Assembly: GCF_018476525.1 (NCBI RefSeq) | Contig: NZ_JAHCST010000017.1 | Location: forward strand, 43,456-107,455 | DNA: 64,000 nucleotides | Direction of reading: 5' to 3' | Origin: Acrocarpospora catenulata | GTDB lineage: Bacteria; Actinomycetota; Actinomycetes; Streptosporangiales; Streptosporangiaceae | Shown: in pieces, positions 1 to 11,619 of the stretch | How positions within the stretch are numbered: the first letter of the stretch is position 1 | Layout: every line of letters begins with the position of its first letter | Made by a program: the position numbers and the translations under genes | The notes under the pieces: model-generated | The model's input: only the letters and a program-made list of their open reading frames with translations | Database searches by the model: none | What the model was told of the DNA's origin: nothing

Positions 1-6
1 CCGCAC

Positions 7-40
7 GGAGTGCCCGCCTCCAGAGGGAGGCGGGCACTCC
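7..40. terminator. Strong hairpin without U-tract at window edge
   Basis: Perfect 15-bp arms (GGAGTGCCCGCCTCC at 7-21 and its complement at 26-40) around a 4-nt loop. No T-run follows on either strand, as is common for actinomycete terminators. It probably ends a gene lying left of the window. Confidence 0.6.
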
Positions 41-430
41 CCACCGGACGCACCACCGCCGTGCCTGAAACGCTCGAAAATCTTGAGTTGATCGCTTTGT
101 AAGCCTGTGACCTGCATCGTCTCGCTCAAAGAGACCGTCCTTGACGAGGTTCAGTGTCAAGTGAGCTACGTCCAGTGCGTCCATGCCGTCCACCCAGCGG
201 TGGGGAAATCCGACGAATCCAGGCTCCTGTTCGCTTAAGAAGCGCAATCCCGGTGATCAGAGACGGGATCGTCGGGATGAGCGGCAACAGTTTTCCTAGT
301 GGCAGGGCCGAAAAGGAATCTGGACCTGGAGAGCTGCCCCTTGGCAGGTGGAAGCCCTCCCGGCGACCGATCGTTCGTGTGCAGCCTGATCGTCCGCCGC
401 ACAGATGGACTCACTCACCGCCTGCCCAGG

Positions 431-549
431 TCCCCATCTCTACCACCGCGCCCGGAGAACCATCCGCTCCGACGGAGGGCGCTACCGCCTCGTCTCGCCA
501 GGGCGAGCGGGCCGGACAAGGGTCTCGTCAAGCCTTCCTATCGGGGTTG
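431..549 (+). pseudogene. Truncated copy of the NACHT gene 3' end
   Basis: These 119 bp match the reverse complement of 16819-16937 with about seven differences counted by eye. That stretch is the last ~25 codons of the NACHT gene plus its downstream flank. The copy reads HLYHRARRTIRSDGGRYRLV in frame, as in the intact gene. No start codon or upstream NACHT sequence is present, so it is a fragment. The rest of 41-657 holds no gene I can support. Confidence 0.75.
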
Positions 550-657
550 ATAAGTCCGATTCGAGGGAGGCGTCCGGGAGGAACGTTTGTCGGAATACCC
601 AGAGAGGAGAGGGCAGGGTCCAGCACCGGGCTGAGCTGGGATGACGGGGGAACCGGG

Positions 658-1512
658 ATGTGTCGGTTGTTTGGGTTGAGTGGTGCTTCTCGGCGTAGTC
701 GGGCGACCTTCTGGTTGCTGGAGGCGCCGGACAATCTGATGGTGCAGAGTCGGCGTGAGCCGGATGGTGTGGGGTTGGGGTACTTCGGGGAGGATGGCAG
801 GCCGCGGGTGTACAAGGCGCCTATCGCGGCTTATGAGGATCGGTGTTTTGCTGAAGAGGCGCGGGAGGTGGAGTCGACCACCTTTATTGCGCATGTGAGG
901 TACGCGTCCACGGGTGGGCTGGAGATGCGGAACACTCACCCGTTTGAGCAGGATGGGCGGTTGTTCGCGCACAACGGGGTGGTTGAGGGGCTTGATCTGC
1001 TTGACGAGTATCTGGGGGAGGACATGGCGCTGGTGAGCGGGGACACCGATTCTGAGCGGGTGTTCGCGCTGATCACTCGGGAGGCCCGGAAGAACGGCGG
1101 GGACGTGGGCGCCGCCATCGAGAGCGCCGCTCGCTGGATCGCGGACAAGCTTCCCCTGTTCGCCCTCAACCTGATCCTGATCACGAAAGACGACCTGTGG
1201 GCCCTCCGCTATCCCAGCACCCACCAGCTCCACGTGCTGTCCCGGAAACCCTGCGACCGCGACCTCGAACACGCAGGAACCGGCGGGCGTATCCACGTAC
1301 GCTCGCCCGACCTGAGCACCACGTCCACCGTCGTCGTAGCGAGCGAGCAGATGGACGACGACCCCCACTGGCGCATGCTGGAATCCGGCGAACTCCTCCA
1401 CGCGGGTCCGGACGCCACGCTGACCTGCCGGGTGATCCTCCCCGACCTGCCTGCCCACCCGCTGACCCTGTCCGACCTACGCCCCGAGGCCGTTGCCTCG
1501 CAACGGAGTTGA
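658..1512 (+). CDS. Class II glutamine amidotransferase (YafJ-like)
   Basis: An Ntn-type glutaminase domain of 284 residues. Met removal exposes Cys2 (MCRLFG), the nucleophile of this family. HVRYAS (about 79-84), NTHPF and FAHNG follow in the usual order for glutamine-binding and active-site residues. The ATG at 658 is chosen because it places Cys at position 2 and has GGGGGA just upstream; the frame stays open upstream but carries unrelated sequence. It stands alone without a synthase domain, like YafJ/EgtC-type proteins. There are no ergothioneine genes nearby, so the substrate is unknown. A 36-bp piece of this gene (817-852) recurs at 16778-16813. Confidence 0.85.
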   Translation: MCRLFGLSGASRRSRATFWLLEAPDNLMVQSRREPDGVGLGYFGEDGRPRVYKAPIAAYEDRCFAEEAREVESTTFIAHVRYASTGGLEMRNTHPFEQDGRLFAHNGVVEGLDLLDEYLGEDMALVSGDTDSERVFALITREARKNGGDVGAAIESAARWIADKLPLFALNLILITKDDLWALRYPSTHQLHVLSRKPCDRDLEHAGTGGRIHVRSPDLSTTSTVVVASEQMDDDPHWRMLESGELLHAGPDATLTCRVILPDLPAHPLTLSDLRPEAVASQRS

Positions 1513-1542
1513 CGGCTCAGGGGTTAAGGGGGGCGGTAGAGG

Positions 1543-2352
1543 TCAGGGAAGCAGGCCGACGCCGGTGTAGCCGTCCACGCCGGGGAGGGCGGGGAGTTGC
1601 GGCTGGCGGGGGTCGGGGCGCCAGGTGTCGGTGGAGACGAGGCCGGGCTCGACGAGGGTGAAGCCGTCGAAGTAGCGGAGGATCTGCGCGTGGGAGCGGG
1701 GGCGGACGGCCCCGGCGCTGGTGCGGGTGTAGACGGCCTGGCCTTCGGCCAGTTGGTCTTCGTCCAGGTCGCCGTAGGAGAGGTGGCTGATGACGAGGCC
1801 GCTGCCGGGGGCGAGGCGGTCGCGGAGGGTGCCGACGATGGACTCGGCCAGGTCGTCTTCGGGGATGAAGTGGAGGACGGCGAGTAGGAGCACGGCCACG
1901 GGCTGAGTGAAGTCCAGGTGGGCGTTGACCCGGGGGTCGTCCAGGATCGCCCGGGGTTCGCGGAGGTCGCCGTCCAGGACGATGGTCTGCTTGTTGTCCT
2001 CAAGGAGGGCCCGGCCGTGGGCGAGCACGATCGGGTCGTTGTCGATGTAGACGATCCGCGCGTCGGGGTTGGCCCTGAGGGCGACCTGGTGGACGTTCTC
2101 CTGGGTGGGCAGGCCCGCGCCGATGTCCAGGAACTGGCGGACGCCGGTGTCGGCCAGGAAGCGGACCGCGCGGCTGAGGAAGCGCCGGTTGGCCTGCACG
2201 CCTTCCCGGACGTTGGGGGTCAGGTCGATGATCTTCTGCGCCGCGGCCCGGTCGGAGGCGAAGTTGTCCTTGCCGCCCAGCAGGTAGTCGTAGATCCGCG
2301 CCACGCTCGGAACGGCGGGATCGATTCCTACCGGTGCCTGCTCCGCTTCCAT
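1543..2352 (-). CDS. SAM-dependent methyltransferase, PF04672 (DUF574) family
   Basis: 269 residues. The opening (PSVARIYDYLLGGKDNFASDR) is the hallmark of the actinobacterial PF04672 family, and FLDIGAGLPT is the SAM-binding glycine motif, followed by the acidic strand IVYIDND. These cytosolic proteins are highly amplified in streptomycetes and relatives; substrates are mostly unknown. The ATG at 2352 has GGAGG about 5 nt upstream; a TTG four codons earlier is the alternative. It is convergent with the amidotransferase and shows no operon partner. Confidence 0.88.
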   Translation of the reverse strand: MEAEQAPVGIDPAVPSVARIYDYLLGGKDNFASDRAAAQKIIDLTPNVREGVQANRRFLSRAVRFLADTGVRQFLDIGAGLPTQENVHQVALRANPDARIVYIDNDPIVLAHGRALLEDNKQTIVLDGDLREPRAILDDPRVNAHLDFTQPVAVLLLAVLHFIPEDDLAESIVGTLRDRLAPGSGLVISHLSYGDLDEDQLAEGQAVYTRTSAGAVRPRSHAQILRYFDGFTLVEPGLVSTDTWRPDPRQPQLPALPGVDGYTGVGLLP

Positions 2353-2429
2353 CGGTCCTCCCAAACCGCCATGATCGTTGCCGATATTAACCTATCGGCA
2401 AATATGAGGACCCATCGCCTTATTTCCGC

Positions 2430-3686
2430 TCATATGTGGCCTGTCGCCATGTCCATCAACCGCGCCAGCACCCGCCCCCCGGACACCCGCGCCCCATCAT
2501 GCTCGTACTCATTCGTCACCCATGTACGGACATTTCCGACTCGTTGGGCGGTTTCCAGGGAGAACGCCGTGTCCACGTACATGTCATCGAAGTAGACCGC
2601 CGCCACCACCGGCACCTCGTTGGCCGCCAGGCGTACCGGATCGTAGAGCGCCGGCCAGTCGTCGACGGCGGCCAGCCGGTCGGCGGCCGACCGGAAGGGG
2701 CGGAGGGCGCGGATGTCGTCGAACATCCAGGGATAGATCATTTCACCGGTGAACCGCACGGGGTTCGCGTCCTCGGACAGTTCCGGAGGGAGCAGGCGAT
2801 CGGCGGACCAGTTGGTGGCCGCCCCCTGGGCGTAGATCGACTCGTGCATGACGGCGTAGAGCGGCCCGGCGGCGAAGCTGGTCTCGGCCATGACCTCGTA
2901 GCGGAACTCGTCGGAGAGCGAGGACCCGTGGAACGCCTCGGTCAGCAGCCAGTGCAGGCGCTCGGAGCCGTCCCCGCTGCCCAGCTCGATGCCCAGCATC
3001 TGGAACCGCCGCACGGTGAGCGGGTCCCCGTCGGGCAGCACCACCTTGGTGGTACGGAGATGCTCGGCGATGGCCTGAATCCGCCCCTCATCCTCGGGAA
3101 AGCGGGACAGGTGCCGCCGCACCTTCTCCATCACCTTCGGGTAGGTCCGCGCGTACACGTCGTCGGCCGTCGCGTCCAACCCCGCCAGCCCACCCGTGAC
3201 GTAACAGGTCCGCAGGCCCTCGGGAGCCCGCGACAGGTACGTCAACGTGATGAATCCCCCGTAACTCTGCCCCAGCGTGTCCCAGGGACGGTCACCGATC
3301 AACCGCCGCCGGATGATCTCGGCATCCGCGACAATGGAATCCGCCCGAAAATTCCGCAAATAGTCGGCTAGGGCGGCGTCGCTGAAGCCGCCGATGGTCA
3401 CCCCCGTGACCGGGCTGCTCCGGCCGGTCCCCCGCTGGTCGAGCAGCAGCACCCGATGCGTGCGCAACGCCTGCCCCAACCACCCGTCCCCGCCGAGCGG
3501 TCGCGGCGCCTGCCCCCCTGGCCCGCCCTGCAGGAAGAGCAGCCAGGGCAGATCGTCACCGCGCCGGGCCGGATCGACCGCCTCCCGCGCGAACACCTCG
3601 ATCGTGGCACCGCTGGGATCGTCATGATCGAGCGGAACGGTGAACACATGATCGGTGAGCGCGACACCGGGGAACAGAACGGTCAT
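2430..3686 (-). CDS. Alpha/beta-hydrolase, prolyl iminopeptidase-like (peptidase S33)
   Basis: 418 residues of S33 type: oxyanion motif LQGGPGG (about 52-58), DQRGTGRS (83-90) and nucleophile elbow GQSYGG with Ser141. The catalytic His is probably in EYEHDGA near the C-terminus. Family members release N-terminal Pro or other residues from short peptides. There is no signal peptide, so it should act in the cytosol. Only 63 bp separate it from the divergent lipoprotein gene, so the two promoters share this gap. Confidence 0.88.
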   Translation of the reverse strand: MTVLFPGVALTDHVFTVPLDHDDPSGATIEVFAREAVDPARRGDDLPWLLFLQGGPGGQAPRPLGGDGWLGQALRTHRVLLLDQRGTGRSSPVTGVTIGGFSDAALADYLRNFRADSIVADAEIIRRRLIGDRPWDTLGQSYGGFITLTYLSRAPEGLRTCYVTGGLAGLDATADDVYARTYPKVMEKVRRHLSRFPEDEGRIQAIAEHLRTTKVVLPDGDPLTVRRFQMLGIELGSGDGSERLHWLLTEAFHGSSLSDEFRYEVMAETSFAAGPLYAVMHESIYAQGAATNWSADRLLPPELSEDANPVRFTGEMIYPWMFDDIRALRPFRSAADRLAAVDDWPALYDPVRLAANEVPVVAAVYFDDMYVDTAFSLETAQRVGNVRTWVTNEYEHDGARVSGGRVLARLMDMATGHI

Positions 3687-3749
3687 CGCGCCAACTTATC
3701 GTTAGCGACGCTCAACCCCGCTGTAAGCGGCCTGGCGAGAATCGGAGAC

Positions 3750-4655
3750 ATGACGATTTCTCCCTCCGTCTCCCGCCTGGCGAAGCCAGCCGTCGCAATT
3801 GTGTTCTTCAGCCTGACGCTCGCCGGATGCGGTGCCATCAACCCCGCCTCGAACGCCGGCGACGCGGCCACCCCCGAGGTGGTCAGCACCGCCACCCAGG
3901 AAGCCGCGGCCCCCGTCGAGACCTCCGACACAACGACCGCCGAAGAGACCACCGAAGAGACCACTGAGCAGTCCACGGACACCGGTGCGGCGACCGGGAA
4001 CACCGTCCAGCCCGGCGGCACCCTCACCGACGGCAGCGTCGTCTCGGCCGAGCTCACCCGGGCCGGTCAGAAGGACGTCTTCAAGCTCGACCTGGGCGAT
4101 GCCCGCGAGTTCTACATCGCCGACATGCACGGCGACAACATCCAGTTCCAGGCCTTCTCCGACGTCGACGACCAACCGGTCGGCCTGCCGAACCTGAGCC
4201 TGTCCTTCGGGACCTGGGTGATGAAGTTCACCAAGTCCGGCACCCACCGCCTGGAGATCTGGGGCGACACCAACGTCGTCGGCCAGTACGGCTTCCGCAT
4301 CGCGACCGTGAAGCCGCGCACCTTCCCGGTCGCCATCGGCATGAAGATCGGCGAAGGCTCCCCGGCGGGCGCCGGACGCCTGGACGTCTCCGGACGGGTC
4401 GAGCGTTTCGAGTTCGACTCCGACGGCGCCTCGGCCATCAAGGTCATCGGCGGCACCGGCGCCTGCACCGCCATCGAGCTGGAGCTGGTGGACGCGGCCT
4501 ACACCGAGATCGCCAACGCCCGGATGCCGATCCCGCTCTGCGGGTACGAGTCCGACCTGCCACTCTCCAACGGGGACGGCAAGTACGCGCTGATCGTCCG
4601 CTCCAACACGGCCAAGACCGGCCCGTACTCCTTCCAGATCGTCCGGGGCGGCTGA
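3750..4655 (+). CDS. Secreted lipoprotein of unknown function
   Basis: 301 residues. A type II signal peptide ends in the lipobox LAGC (LTLAGCGAINP), so the mature protein should be anchored outside the membrane. A Thr/Glu-rich linker (about 45-90) follows, then a beta-rich domain of two similar segments. The segments (GDAREFYIADMHG..., and the one around FEFDSDGASAIKV) resemble pre-peptidase C-terminal-like folds, by inference only. It is convergent with the downstream receptor kinase gene, whose extracellular domain is also small and beta-rich. I do not recognise a named family. Confidence 0.8.
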   Translation: MTISPSVSRLAKPAVAIVFFSLTLAGCGAINPASNAGDAATPEVVSTATQEAAAPVETSDTTTAEETTEETTEQSTDTGAATGNTVQPGGTLTDGSVVSAELTRAGQKDVFKLDLGDAREFYIADMHGDNIQFQAFSDVDDQPVGLPNLSLSFGTWVMKFTKSGTHRLEIWGDTNVVGQYGFRIATVKPRTFPVAIGMKIGEGSPAGAGRLDVSGRVERFEFDSDGASAIKVIGGTGACTAIELELVDAAYTEIANARMPIPLCGYESDLPLSNGDGKYALIVRSNTAKTGPYSFQIVRGG

Positions 4656-4665
4656 GCGGCGGGGC

Positions 4666-6183
4666 TCACGGGCGGCGGCTGAGTTCTCCCCGGTACGCCA
4701 GGGCGCTGCCGCCCTCCTGTCCATCGAAGATCACCTTTCCCCCGGCGGCCAGGGTCAGCGTGATGTCGCCCCCGATACACAGGTCCTTCTGCTCCAGGGT
4801 CATGTCGATCGCGTTCCTCCGGTTCCGGGTCAGCTGGACCACCTGGTCGCACTGGTCCCGGACCATCCGGCCCGCCGGGTTGCCCGCCTCCAGGGTGAGG
4901 GCCAGCCGGTAGGTGTCCTTGCGCGTGTCCTGGGAGGTGACTTCGCCCTCCCAGGACCCGGCGAACGCCTGCGGCACCCCGGAACCGGCGGCTGCCGGGG
5001 CGGTCGACGCACCGGCGCTTTCCGATGCCCCTGTGTCGTCCGACCCGCCCGCGTTCTCCGCGTCACCGGTGCTCCCCGAATCGGCTGGTTCGGCACTGTC
5101 CAAAGCCTGCTCGCCGGAACCGGTCACTTCGGCGGCCGGGGTACCGCCGTTTCGCTCCCGTTCCAGCAGCACCGTTCCGTACACCAGACCCGCCGCGACG
5201 ACCACGGCCACCAGCCCGGTGAGCGCCGCCACCTTGCGGCGCGGGCGACGGGGGGCGGGGGGCATCCCCGGTTCGGCCGCCAGGGTCGGCGCCGTCTCCG
5301 CCACCATCGTCGGCGCCATTCCCGCCGCCATGGTGGGCGCGGTGGCCGGCGCGGTGAACTGCGGAGGCCCCACCCGGGTCTGGTGGGCGTCCGGGTCCAC
5401 CAGCCGGATCATCAGCTCCTTCGCCGTCGGCCGCCGCGCCGGATCCTTGGCCAGGCAGGCTTCCAGCGTCCCCCGAAGACTGTCGGGCACCCCGGTCAGG
5501 TCCGGGGGCCGGCTCAGGATGCGGTGGAACACCGCCGCCACCGTGTCGATGCCGAACGGCGCCCGCCCGGTCGCCGCGACCGCCATGGTGGCCGCCCAGG
5601 AGAACACGTCGGCGGCCGGCGAGGCGGGCTCCCCGCGCAGCTGCTCGGGCGCCATGTACGGCGGCGTGCCCGCCAGCTGCGAAGTCGCGGTATCGGCGTC
5701 CAGCGGGCGGGCGATCCCGAAGTCGACCACCCGGGGACCGTCGGGCCCGAGCAGCACGTTGCCCGGTTTGAAGTCACGGTGCACGATCCCGGCGGCGTGG
5801 ATGGCGGCCAGGGCGGACGCCGTGCCGACCGCCAGCCGGTCCAGGTCCCCGCCCTGCAACGGCCCGCCCGCACGCACCCGCTCGTGCAGGGACGGCCCCG
5901 CCACGAACTCGCTCACCACGTAGGGCTCGGCACGGTCCAGGTCGGCGGCGAGCACCCTGGCGGTGCAGAACGGGGCCACCCGCTGGGCGGCGGCCAGCTC
6001 GCGGGCTAGGCGGCGGCGGGTGTCGGGATCGGTGCCGCCCTTGAGCACCTTGATGGCGACCCGCTCGCCGGAGACCGCCCAGCCTTCGTAGACGATGCCC
6101 TGACCGCCCTCGCCCAGCCGGGCCACCACGTCGAAGCCGCCCAGCGAGCGCGGGTCGGTGGGGTGCAGCGGGCCAGCCGCCAT
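4666..6183 (-). CDS. Receptor-type Ser/Thr protein kinase (Hanks type)
   Basis: 505 residues. The N-terminal kinase domain has the G-loop LGEGGQGIVY (23-32), catalytic VAIK with Lys45, HRDFKPGNVLL, DFGIAR and the GTPPYMAPEQL activation segment, so it looks active. A Pro/Ala linker leads to one membrane helix (AALTGLVAVVVAAGLVYGTVLL) and a ~110-residue extracellular domain ending at the C-terminus. ATG 6183 is preferred because GAGGAGG lies 7 nt upstream. It is divergent from a second kinase gene across a 238-bp gap. Confidence 0.9.
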   Translation of the reverse strand: MAAGPLHPTDPRSLGGFDVVARLGEGGQGIVYEGWAVSGERVAIKVLKGGTDPDTRRRLARELAAAQRVAPFCTARVLAADLDRAEPYVVSEFVAGPSLHERVRAGGPLQGGDLDRLAVGTASALAAIHAAGIVHRDFKPGNVLLGPDGPRVVDFGIARPLDADTATSQLAGTPPYMAPEQLRGEPASPAADVFSWAATMAVAATGRAPFGIDTVAAVFHRILSRPPDLTGVPDSLRGTLEACLAKDPARRPTAKELMIRLVDPDAHQTRVGPPQFTAPATAPTMAAGMAPTMVAETAPTLAAEPGMPPAPRRPRRKVAALTGLVAVVVAAGLVYGTVLLERERNGGTPAAEVTGSGEQALDSAEPADSGSTGDAENAGGSDDTGASESAGASTAPAAAGSGVPQAFAGSWEGEVTSQDTRKDTYRLALTLEAGNPAGRMVRDQCDQVVQLTRNRRNAIDMTLEQKDLCIGGDITLTLAAGGKVIFDGQEGGSALAYRGELSRRP

Positions 6184-6271
6184 CGGGCTCCTCCTCGTAC
6201 GGCTCCGCGTAAGCGCCTCCACCGTACCGAGAAACCCGGATTGGCACCCCTTTCGGCCTCACCGGAAATGA

Positions 6272-6285
6272 CGGACGCACGTCCG
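6272..6285. promoter_or_regulatory. Palindrome between divergent kinase genes
   Basis: CGGACG-CA-CGTCCG is a perfect 6+6 dyad midway between the two kinase starts. It could be an operator, or a chance dyad in GC-rich DNA. Nothing else stands out in 6184-6421. Confidence 0.3.
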
Positions 6286-6421
6286 GTCGGCCATACCCAT
6301 TCGGTTTGCAGCTAATAGGTGACATTTCTGCTCCGGTGACAAGCTGGCGGCCAGGTGAGACCTTCGTATGAGTACGCGGCGATAGATGCGTCTTCGCCGG
6401 GTGCCCACTGAAGGGGGTTCG

Positions 6422-8668
<2,247 letters not shown>

Positions 8669-8681
8669 CCGTTCCGCCGTC

Positions 8682-8717
8682 GCCCCAGTGATTGATTCCC
8701 GATCACTGGGGCTTTTT
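8682..8717 (+). terminator. Rho-independent terminator after the kinase gene
   Basis: The stem GCCCCAGTGAT (8682-8692) pairs with 8702-8712 and is followed at once by TTTTT. Confidence 0.88.
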
Positions 8718-8837
8718 GGTCATGTTTGGGCAAAGTTCGTTGACTTCGTACTGGTATGTCATTGAACATCCCTTTTCAGGAGATTTTGTCTCTTATGACC
8801 GTATGCCCCCGGACGGAACGGCAGGCCCCTGCTGCTC

Positions 8838-10247
8838 ATGAGCCCCGAGATGAACAAGCTGATCGCCCTGCTCACGAAAGAGATCGGCTACACCGAAAAA
8901 CCGGACGGGTACACCAAGTTCGGCGACTGGTACAACAACGTCGAACAGGACGCGGACTACTCGACCCAGCCGTGGTGCGACATGTTCCTCTCCTGGGGAG
9001 CGAAGAAGCTCGGCTACGAGTCGTGGTTCGGCACCTTCGCGTACACCGTGGACCACGCGCGCTGGTTCCAGGCGCAGGACGCCTGGGGTTACACCCCGAA
9101 GCCTGGCGCGGTGGTCTTCTTCGACTGGGGTGGCAGCGACTCCATCGACGCGATCGACCACGTCGGCATCGTCACGGCCGTGCACGGCAACCGGATCACC
9201 ACCATCGAGGGCAACGTCGACGGTTACTACGTCAAGGAGAAGAACCGAGGTCCGGAGACCATCGTCGGGTACGGCTACCCGGACAAGATCAAGCAGCGCC
9301 AGGAGGCCGAATCGGCTCCTGCTCGGGACCGTACCGAGCGGAACAAGGAGCACGGGAGCAAGCCGGAGCAGCGTCCCCAGGACCAGCGTCCTCAGGACCA
9401 GCAGGGCGAGTTCCCGGGATACGACACGACCGACCCGGAGATCTTGATCGAGGACGACCCCGGGCCCGACTTCCCCCAACCGGACGAGCCCCCTCCGCCG
9501 GACGAGACCGCCTCAAGCACCCCCCACCCCCGCAAGACCGAACACAGCACGACCCCCGAACAGAGCAAGACCCCGGAACAGGGCAAGACCTCCGAACAGG
9601 GCAAGACAAAGGAACAACCCGCGAAGCCGTCCCACAAGGCGCAGCAGCCTGCTCCGAAACACCAGCCCAAGCAGGCCCCGAAGAAGGATGAGGGCCTGCT
9701 CAGCCAGCTGACGTCCATCCCCGTCGCCGCCATCCAGGAACTCCCCGCCGGCGGCCTGGGCGCCTCGGCCCTGCTCGCCCCCGTCCTGGTGGCGATCGTG
9801 GCCATCTCCTACACCAAGACCCGCGCCCGCCGCCTCCGCCTGGCCGGGGCCTCCGCCACGCGCCCGGCTCCCCGTACCCGCTCGCGCGCCCGGGCGGCCG
9901 CCCGGCCCGCGAACGACCCCAAACACCGCCGCACCGATTCCACCCCCACGCCCCCTCCGCCGCCCCCGGTCCGGCGGACCTCCGAACCCACCGCCGTCTA
10001 CTACCTCCCGCCCGACCCGGCCGGCCCTCGCCACGCCGGCCCCAGCGCCGACAGCGCCCCGCACCCCAGCCCCGGCTACCAGGGCAGACGTCGCAAGCAT
10101 CAGGACCACGACCTCTACCAGAGCGGCGGCCTCGCCGACGCCCTTGAGAAAAGCTGGACCGCCGCCCGCCAAGCGGAGACCCAGCCCTTCCCCGCCCAGG
10201 ACCCCGAGGAGACCCAGCAGTTCCACTGGTTCCGAACCACCGACTGA
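8838..10247 (+). CDS. CHAP-domain amidase/peptidase with C-terminal membrane anchor
   Basis: 469 residues. The N-terminal CHAP domain has Cys47 (QPWCDMF), His108 (DHVGIV) and Glu124/Asn126 (IEGN), as in cell-wall amidohydrolases. A charged Pro/Gln/Lys-rich linker (about 155-295) follows, then one membrane helix (about 306-325, ALLAPVLVAIVAIS) and a strongly basic, disordered tail. No N-terminal signal peptide is visible, although a CHAP domain would need to reach peptidoglycan. The 120 bp upstream follow the kinase terminator and should hold the promoter. Confidence 0.82.
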   Translation: MSPEMNKLIALLTKEIGYTEKPDGYTKFGDWYNNVEQDADYSTQPWCDMFLSWGAKKLGYESWFGTFAYTVDHARWFQAQDAWGYTPKPGAVVFFDWGGSDSIDAIDHVGIVTAVHGNRITTIEGNVDGYYVKEKNRGPETIVGYGYPDKIKQRQEAESAPARDRTERNKEHGSKPEQRPQDQRPQDQQGEFPGYDTTDPEILIEDDPGPDFPQPDEPPPPDETASSTPHPRKTEHSTTPEQSKTPEQGKTSEQGKTKEQPAKPSHKAQQPAPKHQPKQAPKKDEGLLSQLTSIPVAAIQELPAGGLGASALLAPVLVAIVAISYTKTRARRLRLAGASATRPAPRTRSRARAAARPANDPKHRRTDSTPTPPPPPPVRRTSEPTAVYYLPPDPAGPRHAGPSADSAPHPSPGYQGRRRKHQDHDLYQSGGLADALEKSWTAARQAETQPFPAQDPEETQQFHWFRTTD

Positions 10248-10259
10248 CAGGAGCGAATC

Positions 10260-10367
10260 ATGAGATTCCGCGGCCGCCTCCACACCCGCCGGCGCATCTT
10301 ATTAGGACGCGGCGGACTCCCCGGCTCGGGCGCGAAAGGAGGCTTATTACTCTGCCAGTCCTGCTAA
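10260..10367 (+). CDS. Small TTA-rich ORF coupled to the CHAP gene
   Basis: 35 codons starting 12 nt after the CHAP stop, with a good AGGAG 6 nt before ATG. It encodes a basic N-terminus (MRFRGRLHTRRR), Gly-rich centre and C-terminus LLLCQSC. Codons 14, 15, 29 and 30 are all TTA, a codon so rare in high-GC actinomycetes that it usually marks dependence on the bldA tRNA. Function is unknown. It could be a bldA-gated small protein or a chance ORF; the ribosome site argues for translation. Confidence 0.5.
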   Translation: MRFRGRLHTRRRILLGRGGLPGSGAKGGLLLCQSC

Positions 10368-10386
10368 CCCACCAGTGAGAATGCCC

Positions 10387-11385
10387 TCACCAGCCCGGAC
10401 ATGATCCGGGAGATTCCGGGCGATGATCGAGCAGCCACCGCCCGGACCCGGAATTCGCGGTGGTCAGCCGGGTGCGGTGCAGATCGGTGGCCCCGTAGGC
10501 GGAGGCCAGGGACCAGACGCGGGCGAGCCAGGGGTACAGGTCGGAGTTCCGGGCGATGGAGCCGTGGATGTGGAGCGCGATCCGGGTGGCGTCGGCGGCC
10601 GCCTGTCCGGCGGTGGCCTTGGCGGCGCTGACGACGGGACCGGGTTCGCTGCCCCCGCTGCCGAGGGCCGCGGCGGCGGCGTAGACGTGGGTGGCGGCGT
10701 AGTCGATGGCCAGGGCCACGTCGGCGAGCCGGGGTTTGAGATCAGCGTAGGACGGGCCGGTCCTGGCCCGGGTGACCGAGGTCTCCAGCAGGTGGCGGGC
10801 GAGACCGACCAGCTGGGCGGCGACGGCCACGGTGGCGGCGCGGAGGGCGGGGACGCTCTGGGCGCGGGTGGCAATCTCGGTACCGGGGGGAGGGTCGGTC
10901 ACGGTGAACAGGCGGCGGACGGGGTCGACGCCGGGTTGGGGCGTGAGCCGTACCGAGTCGCGGGGGACGGCGTGCACGGCGCCGCGGTGGCCGACGATGA
11001 GCAGCTCGGCGAGGTCGGCGTCGGGGACGTGCACCTGATCTCCGAGGCGGGCTGAGACGCGGAGCCCGCCTCGGGCCAGCTCGTCGAGCTGGTCGGCGGG
11101 AAGCAGGCCGGGGGCGATCACGGCGGTCTCCACCACGGGCCCGGGCAGGGCGGCCCGGCCGGTCTCCTCGAAGGCGAGGATGGTGTCGGCCAGGCGGCGG
11201 CCCTCGCGGCGCACCCCGAACAGCCCGGCCGCGGCGAGTTGCCGCCACCCGGGCAGCCGTTCGCCGCTCCGATCCGTGCCTACGGCGCGCACCGCGCCCG
11301 GCGGGCAGTGCTTGGCCAGCACGCCGCGTACGGCGGTGGCGAGGGCCAGCTGGTCGTCGGTGAAGGGGTATTCCGTCCTCACCAT
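10387..11385 (-). CDS. Acyl-CoA dehydrogenase-like flavoprotein
   Basis: 332 residues. The N-terminal helical domain (FTDDQLALATAVRGVLAKHCPPGAVR) and the C-terminal four-helix segment (YADLKPRLADVALAIDYAATHVYAAAAAL... IALHIHGSIARNSDLYPW) match the acyl-CoA dehydrogenase fold. It is shorter than canonical FadE (~380), like the alpha/beta subunits of heteromeric steroid-type dehydrogenases. The usual catalytic Glu is not obvious, so it may be a partner subunit. No other lipid genes adjoin. Confidence 0.8.
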   Translation of the reverse strand: MVRTEYPFTDDQLALATAVRGVLAKHCPPGAVRAVGTDRSGERLPGWRQLAAAGLFGVRREGRRLADTILAFEETGRAALPGPVVETAVIAPGLLPADQLDELARGGLRVSARLGDQVHVPDADLAELLIVGHRGAVHAVPRDSVRLTPQPGVDPVRRLFTVTDPPPGTEIATRAQSVPALRAATVAVAAQLVGLARHLLETSVTRARTGPSYADLKPRLADVALAIDYAATHVYAAAAALGSGGSEPGPVVSAAKATAGQAAADATRIALHIHGSIARNSDLYPWLARVWSLASAYGATDLHRTRLTTANSGSGRWLLDHRPESPGSCPGW

Positions 11386-11619
11386 CAGAGATGTACGGCC
11401 GTCGCGGTGCGAAGACTATGGCAGTTGCTGCCGAAGATGGGGGATTGACCCCCGTATCAGATGTCATGCGACGCTGACCGCGACCACAGAGTGTGAGCAT
11501 CTTCGAGTGAAGGCCAGCAGACAGCCCGGGAACGGTACGCGCCGCCTCAGGGCCCCATTGTCCAGGCCTTCACCGGCAAAAATGGGCAAGCCTCTCCCAG
11601 CGCGCGGAACGGCCTCTCG

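Noticed and set aside
538-1458. Long minus-strand frame opposite the amidotransferase
   Set aside because: Pro/Arg/Gly-rich shadow typical of high-GC antisense frames; the plus-strand protein has clear catalytic motifs.
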